A program made the position numbers and the translations under genes. From CAWCUZ01 sp963798795 (lineage in GTDB: Bacteria > Acidobacteriota > Vicinamibacteria > Vicinamibacterales > SCN-69-37), in assembly GCA_963798795.1 (NCBI GenBank), contig CAWCUZ010000007.1, positions 248,001 through 312,000 of the forward strand: a stretch of 64,000 nt of DNA, written 5' to 3'. Below the pieces are notes generated by a model. It did not search any database, was not told the DNA's origin, and saw only the letters and a program-made list of their open reading frames with translations. Shown here in pieces: positions 36,035-43,364 of this stretch. Positions within the stretch are counted from its first letter, which is position 1, and each line of letters begins with the position of its first letter.

Positions 36035-37462
36035 ATGCCCACTTCCTCGCATGATGTCGTTGTCATTGGATCCGGAACCGGCGGCTACGTGGCCGCGATC
36101 CGCGCGGCGCAGCTCGGCCTGAGCGTCGCCGTTGTCGAGCGGCAGCCCGTGCTCGGCGGCACGTGCCTCAACTGGGGCTGCATTCCCACCAAGGCGCTGC
36201 TCGAACATGCGCACGCGCTGAAGGTCGTCCAGGACGCCGCCGAGTGGGGCATCACTCTCGGGAGCGGCGCCAGCACCCCGGCCATCGACATGGCGCGCGT
36301 GCACGCGCGCAAGGACACGATCGTCACGGGCCTCACCAAGGGGATCGAGTTCCTTTTCAAGAAGAACAGGATCGAGTGGGTCAAGGGCAGCGGGCGTCTC
36401 GCGGGCCGGGGACGGGTCGAGGTGACGGGCGCCGCCGCGCGCACGCTCGAGGCCACGCGCGAGATCATCGTTGCCACCGGGTCCGAGCCCCGCACCGTGC
36501 CCGGCATCACGATCGACAAACAGCACGTCATCACGAGCGACCAGGCGATCCATCTGGCCGCGGTGCCCAAGTCGATCGCGATCATGGGGAGCGGCGCCGT
36601 CGGCGTGGAGTTCGCGTCGATCTTCCGGCGGTTCGGCAGCGACGTGACCCTCATCGAGCTGCTGCCGCGCATCGTGCCGAACGAGGACGAAGCCATTTCC
36701 GCCGAGCTCACGCGTGCGTTCAAGAAGCGCGGCATTGCCGTGCGCACCGGCGCGCGCGTCACGTCCGCCGGCGTGGGCAACGGTGCGGTGACGCTGTCGC
36801 TTCAGGACGCGTCCGGCAGGATCGACTCGCTGGCGGTCGAGAAACTGCTGGTCGCGACGGGCCGCGGCCCCGTGACTGGCGGCCTCGGCGCCGGGGAGGC
36901 CGGCCTCTCGCTCGAGCGCGGCTACGTCAGGGTCGACACGATGTTTCGCACGGGCGTGCCCGGCATGTCCGCGATTGGCGACGTCATCACGATGGGCGCC
37001 GGCGCGCATCCGCAGCTCGCGCATCTGTCGTCGGCCGAAGGGATCGTGCTCGCCGAGCGGATCGCCGGCCGCGAGCCGCCGCCGATCGACTACGGTCAGG
37101 TGCCGTCCTGCACCTACTGCGAGCCGGAGATCGGCAGCGTCGGCCTGACAGAGAACGCCGCGGCCGAGCGCGGGTACGACGTGCGCGTTGGAACCTTCCC
37201 GTTCGGCGTCCTGGGCCGGGCGCGCATGGCGGGTGAGACCGAAGGATTTGTGAAGATCGTGGCGGAGTCGCGCTACGATCAGGTGCTGGGCGTGCACATG
37301 ATCGGCCTGCGTGCCACCGAACTCGTCGCCGAAGCGGCGGTCGCCCTCCGGCTCGAGTCCACCGTCGAGGAACTCATCCGCACGATTCACGCGCACCCGA
37401 CGATGGCCGAGGCGGTCGGGGAGGCGGCCCACGCCGTGCACGGCGCGGCGATTCATGTATGA
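36035..37462 (+). CDS. lpdA: Dihydrolipoyl dehydrogenase (E3)
   Basis: 475 residues. Reoxidises dihydrolipoamide with NAD+ for 2-oxoacid dehydrogenase complexes. FAD motif VVVIGSGTGGYVAAIRAAQ; redox disulfide C44/C49 in GGTCLNWGCIPTK; NAD motif IMGSGAVGVEFASIF; C-terminal interface with the active-site His-Glu pair in RTIHAHPTMAEAVGEAAHAV. Directly followed by the E2 gene, then lipB, which supplies the lipoyl group. E1 genes are not in the window. Confidence 0.95.
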   Translation: MPTSSHDVVVIGSGTGGYVAAIRAAQLGLSVAVVERQPVLGGTCLNWGCIPTKALLEHAHALKVVQDAAEWGITLGSGASTPAIDMARVHARKDTIVTGLTKGIEFLFKKNRIEWVKGSGRLAGRGRVEVTGAAARTLEATREIIVATGSEPRTVPGITIDKQHVITSDQAIHLAAVPKSIAIMGSGAVGVEFASIFRRFGSDVTLIELLPRIVPNEDEAISAELTRAFKKRGIAVRTGARVTSAGVGNGAVTLSLQDASGRIDSLAVEKLLVATGRGPVTGGLGAGEAGLSLERGYVRVDTMFRTGVPGMSAIGDVITMGAGAHPQLAHLSSAEGIVLAERIAGREPPPIDYGQVPSCTYCEPEIGSVGLTENAAAERGYDVRVGTFPFGVLGRARMAGETEGFVKIVAESRYDQVLGVHMIGLRATELVAEAAVALRLESTVEELIRTIHAHPTMAEAVGEAAHAVHGAAIHV

Positions 37463-37475
37463 AAGGCTGCCGCTG

Positions 37476-38891
37476 ATGCCTACCGACGTCGTGATGCCGC
37501 AGATGGGCGAGTCGATCGCCGAAGGGACGATCGTCCGCTGGATCAAGAAGATCGGCGACCCGATCGACAAGGACGAGCCGCTGTTCGAGATCTCGACCGA
37601 CAAGGTCGACGCCGAAATTCCGTCGCCCGGCGCCGGTGTGCTGCTCGACATCAAGGTCAAGGAAGGCGAGACCGTCCCGGTCAACAGCGTCGTCGCCGTG
37701 ATCGGCAGCGCGGGCGAACACCCTGCGGCTGGCGGCGCGTCGGCCAGCACGCCCTCGACGGGAAAGGCGGGTGACGGCGACGAGCGCGGTCTGCACGTAC
37801 CGGCGGCCGTGTCACCGCCGAATGGAACGGCGGTCGCCGCCAGCGGCGCGGCGGCTGCGGGTCCGGCCGCCTCCCCGCCCGCAACTCCGGCCAGGCCGAC
37901 GGTGGACGACCTGCGGCGTCTGCGGTCCTCGCCCGTCGTCCGGAAGATTGCGAAAGAGCACGGCATCGACATCAGACAGCTCGATGGCACCGGCATCTCC
38001 GGCCGGGTGACCAAGAGAGACATCCTGGCGTTCATCGAATCGGGTGCGACCGTACCGGCCACGCCGAGGGCGCCCGAGCCGCAGCCGCTCCGGCCGGCCG
38101 AGCCCGCGCCGGCGTCCGTCGCGCCGCTCGCGCCCGCCCCGTCCGCCGCCGCGCCGGAGCCGGTGGCCACGCGTGCGCCGCAGCCCGTGTTTGCCCCCGG
38201 CGACAACGTGCGCATCGAAAAGATGGGCGTCATGCGCAAGAAGATCGCCGAGCACATGGTGATGAGCATCCGCACGTCGCCGCACGTGTACTCGGCGTAC
38301 GAAGTGGACTTCGGCCGCATCGAGGAGATCCGCAGGAACAAGAAGGCCGAGTACGAAGCCGCGGGGGCCAAGCTCACCTACACGGCGTTCATCGCCAAGG
38401 CCACCGTCGACACGATCCGGCAGTTCCCCTTCGCGAACGCCTCGCTCGACGGCGACAGCATCGTCTACAAGCGCGACGTGAACCTGGGGATTGCCGTGGC
38501 GCTCGACCAGGGGCTCATCGTGCCCGTGATCCGCAACGCCGACGAGCGCAACATGCTCGGGCTCTGCCGCGCGATTCAGGACCTGGCCCATCGGGCGCGC
38601 ACCAAGCAGCTCAAGCCCGAGGACGTGCAGGGCGGGACCTTCACGATCACCAATCCGGGGATTTTCGGCGCGGTCTTCGGCCTGCCGATCATCAGCCAGC
38701 CGCAGGTGGCGATCCTCGGCGTCGGCAGCATCGACAAGCGGGTCGTCGTCGTGGACGACATGATTGCCGTGCGGCCGATGTCCTACCTCACGCTCGGCTA
38801 CGACCACCGCCTGATCGACGGCGCGGATGCCGGCCGCTTCCTGCAGGCCCTCAAGGAGCGGCTGCAGGGCTTCGATGAAGGCGCCGTCTAG
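37476..38891 (+). CDS. 2-oxoacid dehydrogenase E2 (lipoamide acyltransferase)
   Basis: 471 residues. One lipoyl domain with lipoylated Lys43 (FEISTDKVDAEIP), a long Ala/Pro linker (about 75-130), an E1/E3-binding domain (PVVRKIAKEHGIDIRQLDGT to GRVTKRDILAFIE), a second Ala/Pro linker, and the acyltransferase core ending in YDHRLIDGADAGRFL with the catalytic HRxxDG-type His and Asp. The ATG at 37476 has AAAGG 10 nt upstream; an ATG at 37455 overlapping lpdA is possible. Single lipoyl domain and linker lengths fit branched-chain or pyruvate complexes; specificity cannot be settled from sequence alone. Confidence 0.93.
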   Translation: MPTDVVMPQMGESIAEGTIVRWIKKIGDPIDKDEPLFEISTDKVDAEIPSPGAGVLLDIKVKEGETVPVNSVVAVIGSAGEHPAAGGASASTPSTGKAGDGDERGLHVPAAVSPPNGTAVAASGAAAAGPAASPPATPARPTVDDLRRLRSSPVVRKIAKEHGIDIRQLDGTGISGRVTKRDILAFIESGATVPATPRAPEPQPLRPAEPAPASVAPLAPAPSAAAPEPVATRAPQPVFAPGDNVRIEKMGVMRKKIAEHMVMSIRTSPHVYSAYEVDFGRIEEIRRNKKAEYEAAGAKLTYTAFIAKATVDTIRQFPFANASLDGDSIVYKRDVNLGIAVALDQGLIVPVIRNADERNMLGLCRAIQDLAHRARTKQLKPEDVQGGTFTITNPGIFGAVFGLPIISQPQVAILGVGSIDKRVVVVDDMIAVRPMSYLTLGYDHRLIDGADAGRFLQALKERLQGFDEGAV

Positions 38892-39558
38892 CGCGTCCAC
38901 GCCGGCCGCCCGCTCCATCCACGTCCGCAGACTCGGGCGCGTGGGGTACGACGCCGCGCTCGAGCTGCAGCAGACGCTCGTCGAAGAACGGCGCCGCGGC
39001 CATGTCGGCGACACGCTTCTGCTCCTGGAGCATCCTCCCGTCATTACGCTCGGGGTGAAGACGCGCGGCCGGCCGACGCACATCGTCGCCTCTGGCGAGC
39101 GCCTGGCGGAGGAAGGCGTGGCGGTGCACGAGACCGGCCGCGGCGGCGACGTCACCTACCACGGTCCGGGTCAGCTCGTCGGTTATCCGATTTTCGACCT
39201 GCGGCCGGATCGCTGCGACGTCCACCGCTACGTGCGGGACCTCGAGGAGGCACTGATCCTGGCGCTGCGCGACATCGGGATCGAAGGCCGTCGCGTGCCG
39301 GGCCTGACCGGCGTCTGGGCCGGGCCGGAGGGGCGCGAGGAGAAGGTTGCCGCCATCGGCGTCCGCATCAGCCGCTGGATTACCAGCCACGGCTTTGCCC
39401 TCAACGTCTCGACCAATCTCGCGCACTTCGGACTGATCGTGCCGTGCGGGATCGCGGACCGCGGCGTGACGTCGATCGAGCGGCTGCTCGGGCGCGACGT
39501 CGCGATGGCGACTGTGGAAGACGCCGTCGTCGCGGAGTTCAATCGCGTCTTTCGATAG
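38875..39558 (+). CDS. lipB: Octanoyl-[ACP]-protein N-octanoyltransferase
   Basis: 227 residues. Transfers octanoyl from ACP to lipoyl domains, the first step of lipoyl synthesis. Family motif RGGDVTYHGPGQLVGYPIFD; active-site Lys in EEKVAAIGVRISRW; nucleophilic Cys in LIVPCGIADRGVTS. Starts inside the last codons of the E2 gene (17-bp overlap), so production is coupled to its own substrate protein. lipA is not present here. Confidence 0.95.
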   Translation: MKAPSSASTPAARSIHVRRLGRVGYDAALELQQTLVEERRRGHVGDTLLLLEHPPVITLGVKTRGRPTHIVASGERLAEEGVAVHETGRGGDVTYHGPGQLVGYPIFDLRPDRCDVHRYVRDLEEALILALRDIGIEGRRVPGLTGVWAGPEGREEKVAAIGVRISRWITSHGFALNVSTNLAHFGLIVPCGIADRGVTSIERLLGRDVAMATVEDAVVAEFNRVFR

Positions 39559-39607
39559 ACCGGCGAATGGAGGTGGCGCCCGATGGGGCGCTCCATATGT
39601 TGGCCGT

Positions 39608-40429
39608 CTATATCCGCTGCTGTTCCACGGGCGTCATGGACGGCGGCACTCGCTCCAGGATGCGTCCGTGCCCCAGCGAGAGCGGCAGCATGATGGCGGT
39701 TCCCTCGAGGCCGAATTCGCCGCGCGCGATCGTCAGCGCCGGTTGGAGCTGACGCGAGCCGAACGCGAGGCCTTCGACCACCCGCGCCGTCGCGGCGCCG
39801 GTGCCGCGGGGGCCCGGCGGCCACAGCTCGTTCACCGCCTTCGCCAGGGCCAGCAGCCGGTGGGCCGCGACGCGGTCGGTGACGAGCGAGCCGCCGATCG
39901 TCGCCGACGACCAGGCCACCACGAACGCCGGGGGCCGGCCGACGACCGAGACGTGCGCATCGGCACCGGAGCCGTTCGTCTCGAGCGCGACCAGCGCGCG
40001 CGCGGCGGCTCCAAGGGCTGACGCAGACGTACCCACGAGCCGGTCGGCCGGCACGCCAAGCTCCCGTGCCGCAGCCTCCATCAACCAGATCTGCCTGGGA
40101 CCGGCAAACACGAACGGCGCGGTCGCGCCGGCGCGGACGAGACGCCCGACGAGCGCCAGGGCCGGCTCGCCCTGCCATTCGCCCCCGGCCGCCAGGTCGG
40201 CGACGACAATGACGTCGGCACCGGCGGCGGCAAGCACGTCGCTCGTCCCGTCGAGCCGTGTGTCGAATCCGTCTACCGATCCGGACTGGCGGATGTCGAG
40301 TGCCTTGCCGGCCGCGACGCCGGCCTGTTCGTCGATCAGACGGACGTCGCGCACGCGGGCGCGCAGGGCCAGCGCGTGGGCGGTGGAGGCGCCGACTGGA
40401 CCCGCGCCCAGGATTGCCACGATAGACAT
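39608..40429 (-). CDS. Degenerate malate/lactate dehydrogenase homologue
   Basis: 273 residues, about 40 shorter than active enzymes. The NAD-binding start is intact (VAILGAGPVGASTAHALAL, then RLIDEQAGVAAGKALDI). The catalytic parts are not: the substrate loop reads AAGGEWQGEP without the RKPGMSR arginines, the NPVD segment is AGPRQIW, the LDSxR pair is SALGAAAR, and the catalytic-His motif GEHGD is VGRPPA. It therefore probably binds a nucleotide but does not oxidise malate or lactate. The frame is open over its full length, so it looks like a retained pseudoenzyme and not decay. Downstream of, and converging on, lipB. Confidence 0.75.
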   Translation of the reverse strand: MSIVAILGAGPVGASTAHALALRARVRDVRLIDEQAGVAAGKALDIRQSGSVDGFDTRLDGTSDVLAAAGADVIVVADLAAGGEWQGEPALALVGRLVRAGATAPFVFAGPRQIWLMEAAARELGVPADRLVGTSASALGAAARALVALETNGSGADAHVSVVGRPPAFVVAWSSATIGGSLVTDRVAAHRLLALAKAVNELWPPGPRGTGAATARVVEGLAFGSRQLQPALTIARGEFGLEGTAIMLPLSLGHGRILERVPPSMTPVEQQRI

Positions 40430-40490
40430 GGGCGATATTCTTTACGAAAAGTGGATGTGGAGGTCTGGAGATTTGGTGACCACGCGAATC

Positions 40491-40570
40491 GAGCCCCGGG
40501 TCTTCAGACCGATAGTGGATTCCCGGCCTTCAGACCGATAGTGGAGCCCCGGGTCTTCAGACCCGGGGAC
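40491..40570. repeat. REP-like GC-rich palindromes, locus 3
   Basis: Three tandem versions of the unit: GAGCCCCGGGTCTTCAGACC, then GATTCCCGGCCTTCAGACC, then GAGCCCCGGGTCTTCAGACC continuing to CGGGGA, joined by CGATAGTG spacers. The last forms a near-perfect hairpin 15 bp before the SDR gene's start codon, partly next to its GGAGG ribosome site. Confidence 0.85.
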
Positions 40571-40585
40571 TGTGGAGGTATCGCC

Positions 40586-41317
40586 GTGAGTGAGCATCGA
40601 GCGGTCGTGACGGGTGGAACACGCGGCATCGGACTGGCGATTGCCCGCGCGATTGTGGCCGATGGCGGGCGCGTCGCGGTGACCGGCCGGGATCGGAAAC
40701 GGTTGGACGCGGCGGTGGCATCGCTGGTGGCTGAGGCGGCGGGAGACGAGGCGCGTATCCTGGGGGCGCCCGTCGACGTGCGCGACCGGGCCGGCGTCGA
40801 ACGGCTGATGGACGATGCGGCGTCGCGGTTCGGAGGGCTCGATACGCTCGTCAACAATGCGGGTGTCGGCGCGTTTGGCGACATCGCGTCGATGACAGAC
40901 GAGGACTGGTCGCGCGTCATCGATACGAACCTGACGGGCGTGTTCTATTGCAGCCGCGCCGTGATGCCGTGGCTGAAGAAGTCCGGCGGCGGCTGGATCA
41001 TCAATATCGCGAGCCTGGCGGGCCGCAACTCCTTTGCTGGCGGCGGCGCGTACTGCGCCTCCAAGGCGGGTCTCGTCGCGTTCACGGAGTCCCTCATGCA
41101 GGAAGTCCGCTTCGACGACATCCGCGTGAGCGTCGTCATGCCCGGCTCGGTGGATACCGGGTTCGGCGGGCCGTCCGCATCGAGCGGCACGACGGCCAGT
41201 TCGTGGAAGCTGGCACCGGCCGATGTGGCGGAGGTCGTGATGGACCTGCTGCGACATCCGGCGCGCAGCCTCCCGAGCAAGGTGGAGATCAGGCCGGCGA
41301 AGACGGCCAGGCAGTAG
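40586..41317 (+). CDS. Short-chain dehydrogenase/reductase
   Basis: 243 residues, classical SDR. Cofactor motif TGGTRGIGLAIA, LVNNAGVG, catalytic Ser in INIASLAG, and Tyr/Lys in AYCASKAGL. The basic residues after the first strand (TGRDRKR) suggest NADP(H). GTG start with GGAGG 7 nt upstream. C-terminus (LPSKVEIRPAK) resembles 3-oxoacyl-ACP-reductase-like members. The last 29 bp overlap the converging PLP-enzyme gene. Confidence 0.88.
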   Translation: MSEHRAVVTGGTRGIGLAIARAIVADGGRVAVTGRDRKRLDAAVASLVAEAAGDEARILGAPVDVRDRAGVERLMDDAASRFGGLDTLVNNAGVGAFGDIASMTDEDWSRVIDTNLTGVFYCSRAVMPWLKKSGGGWIINIASLAGRNSFAGGGAYCASKAGLVAFTESLMQEVRFDDIRVSVVMPGSVDTGFGGPSASSGTTASSWKLAPADVAEVVMDLLRHPARSLPSKVEIRPAKTARQ

Positions 41318-42311
41318 ACGCCAGCACGCGCTGGAGGATGTCGACGTCGACGTTGCGGCCCGAGAGCACGACGCCCACGCGGTGGCCGCGCACGTCGAGC
41401 AGGCCCGACGCCAGGGCGGCCACGGGCACGGCCGCGGCGCCTTCCACGATCAATCGCTCCTGCTCGATGAGCTGGCGCATGGCCGCCGCGATGGCCGGCT
41501 CGTCCACCACCACCACGCGATCGGCCAGGTCGCGCACGAGCGCAAACGTCGGGCTGTCCGGCTCCATGTTGCCGGCCAGCCCGTCAGCCAGCGTCGGCTG
41601 GACGTTCACAGTCACAATCCGTCCCGCCGCGAGCGCCGACGTGAACGCGGGTGACGCCGCCGCCTCCGCTCCACATGCTGCCAGCGGCCGCCCGGCGCCG
41701 CGCGCGACGACCGCCGTGCCGGCCAGCAGGCCGCCGCCGCCGACCGGCACGACGAGCGTGTCGATCGCGGGTTCCGCTTCCAGCATTTCCTGCGCGACGG
41801 TCGCGGCGCCGGCGATCACGTCGAGCTGAGCGTACGGCGAGATGTACGGCACGTGGTTTCGCTCGCTCTCGGCGCGGGCCGCTTCTTCCGCGGCCTCGTA
41901 CGTTGAGGCCTCCACCAGTTCCGCCCCAAGCGCCGCGATGGTTCGTCGCTTCACGGCTGGCGCCGCGGCGGGAACGTGCACGCGCGCCCTCAAGCCGAGC
42001 CGCTTCGCGGCCCAGGCAAGCCCGAGGCCGTGATTGCCGGCCGAGGCGGTCACCACCGTCGTCGCGCCGGGCATCGCCTCGCGCAGGCGGGCCGCTGCGT
42101 TCAACGCGCCCCGCACCTTGAACGACCCGGTCGGTTGCAGCGTCTCGAGCTTGAGCCACACGTCGGCGCCGGTGATCGTCGAGAGCCACTCCGAGCGGAT
42201 CAGCGGCGTGCGCACGATGCGGCCGACGAGGCGGGCGGCGGCGGCATCGACGTCGGCGAGCGACGGACGGCGATCGGGCGCGTCGAAGTCTCGCGCTGGC
42301 GGCTCGCTCAT
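41289..42311 (-). CDS. PLP-dependent threonine/serine dehydratase-like enzyme
   Basis: 340 residues, fold type II. Schiff-base Lys in PTGSFKVRGALNAAARL; SAGNHGLGLAWAAKRLG; the glycine-rich phosphate loop PVGGGGLLAG; C-terminal VLSGRNVDVD. The length fits catabolic threonine dehydratase or serine racemase without a regulatory ACT domain. Starts back to back with the MBL gene (divergent, about 55 bp between the chosen starts). The 3' end runs 29 bp into the SDR gene. Confidence 0.9.
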   Translation of the reverse strand: MSEPPARDFDAPDRRPSLADVDAAAARLVGRIVRTPLIRSEWLSTITGADVWLKLETLQPTGSFKVRGALNAAARLREAMPGATTVVTASAGNHGLGLAWAAKRLGLRARVHVPAAAPAVKRRTIAALGAELVEASTYEAAEEAARAESERNHVPYISPYAQLDVIAGAATVAQEMLEAEPAIDTLVVPVGGGGLLAGTAVVARGAGRPLAACGAEAAASPAFTSALAAGRIVTVNVQPTLADGLAGNMEPDSPTFALVRDLADRVVVVDEPAIAAAMRQLIEQERLIVEGAAAVPVAALASGLLDVRGHRVGVVLSGRNVDVDILQRVLASTAWPSSPA

Positions 42312-42365
42312 GGCAGAATGATACGGGCAAACGCCGTCTCTGATTCTCTGGACCGTCCGGTCCCG

Positions 42366-43013
42366 ATGCGCATCTTCACTTCCGCCGCGCCGCCGTTCTT
42401 CAAGAATGGGTATCTGGTTCTGTGCGGACAGACCCGACACGCCGTCCTGATCGATCCGGGCGACGAAGTGGACGATCTGCTCCGAGCCGCCGCCGCCGAG
42501 CAGGCTGACGTGGTGGCGATCCTGCTGACGCACGCACACCTCGACCACGTGACGGGCGTGGGGCGCGCAAAAGCTGCGCTCGGTGCGCCGATCTGGCTGC
42601 ATCCCGAGGACCTGTTTCTGTACGAGGGCGCCGTCGATCAGGGTCGGATGTTCGGGATCACCGTGGAGCCGCCGCCGCAGGTGGATCGGTTCTACGGATC
42701 CGGTGAGCGGATCCACTTCGGCTCGTGCGTCGTCGACGTGCTGCACACGCCGGGGCATTGTCCTGGGGGCGTGTGCCTGGCGATCGGACCGGAGGACTCG
42801 ACGGGGCGAGAGCTGTTCGTCGGGGACACGTTGTTTGCCGGGTCGATCGGCCGCACCGACCTGCCGGGCGGCGATTACGACGTGTTGATGCGATCGATCC
42901 GCGACGTTCTGCTTCGGTTTCCCGATGAGACGACGGTCCGTTCCGGCCACGGCCCCGACACGACGATCGGCGCGGAGCGGGCGTCCAATCCGTTCCTCAC
43001 CGGCGCGATCTGA
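42366..43013 (+). CDS. MBL-fold metallohydrolase (glyoxalase II-like)
   Basis: 215 residues. Metal motif THAHLDHVTG (HxHxDH), a further His in LHTPGHCPGGVCL, the bridging Asp in FVGDTLFAGSIGRTDLPGGD and a last His in VRSGHGPDTTIG. This matches the small glyoxalase-II/YcbL group that hydrolyses thioesters such as lactoylglutathione-like compounds. An ATG 48 bp upstream is also in frame; the one at 42366 starts exactly at the first strand (MRIFTSAAPPF). Confidence 0.9.
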   Translation: MRIFTSAAPPFFKNGYLVLCGQTRHAVLIDPGDEVDDLLRAAAAEQADVVAILLTHAHLDHVTGVGRAKAALGAPIWLHPEDLFLYEGAVDQGRMFGITVEPPPQVDRFYGSGERIHFGSCVVDVLHTPGHCPGGVCLAIGPEDSTGRELFVGDTLFAGSIGRTDLPGGDYDVLMRSIRDVLLRFPDETTVRSGHGPDTTIGAERASNPFLTGAI

Positions 43014-43076
43014 GGGTGTTCGGCACGGCGATGCCCGTGCGCACGGAAACCGTGAGCCGACCCGAAGTCGTCGCCC

Positions 43077-43364
43077 TCAGTCTTCCGAGACGACGAACTC
43101 CACCCGGCCGACTGTCACGCGGTCGCCCGACTTGAGCGCGACGCGCTGGACGGTCCGGCCGTTCACCTGCGTGCCGTTGGTCGAGCCGAGGTCCTCGACC
43201 GTGAGCTGATTGGCCGCGTCCGTCGTCAGGCGGCAATGCACGCGGGACACGAGCGCGGCTTCGACGATGAAATCGGCGCGCGTCGTCCGGCCGAGCGTCT
43301 TGACCGTACCGGCCGGGAGCCGAAGGGTTAGCGGTGTGTCACCGCCGGATGTCAGGATCCACAT
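43077..43364 (-). CDS. FHA-domain protein
   Basis: 95 residues, all one forkhead-associated domain that binds phosphothreonine: LGRTTRADFIV, SRVHCRLTTD and LGSTNGTQVNG carry the Arg, Ser-xx-His and Asn-Gly residues of the fold. The ATG is immediately preceded by the long hairpin element, and there is no ribosome site, so the original upstream part may have been displaced or the start moved. Partner kinase unknown. Confidence 0.83.
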   Translation of the reverse strand: MWILTSGGDTPLTLRLPAGTVKTLGRTTRADFIVEAALVSRVHCRLTTDAANQLTVEDLGSTNGTQVNGRTVQRVALKSGDRVTVGRVEFVVSED

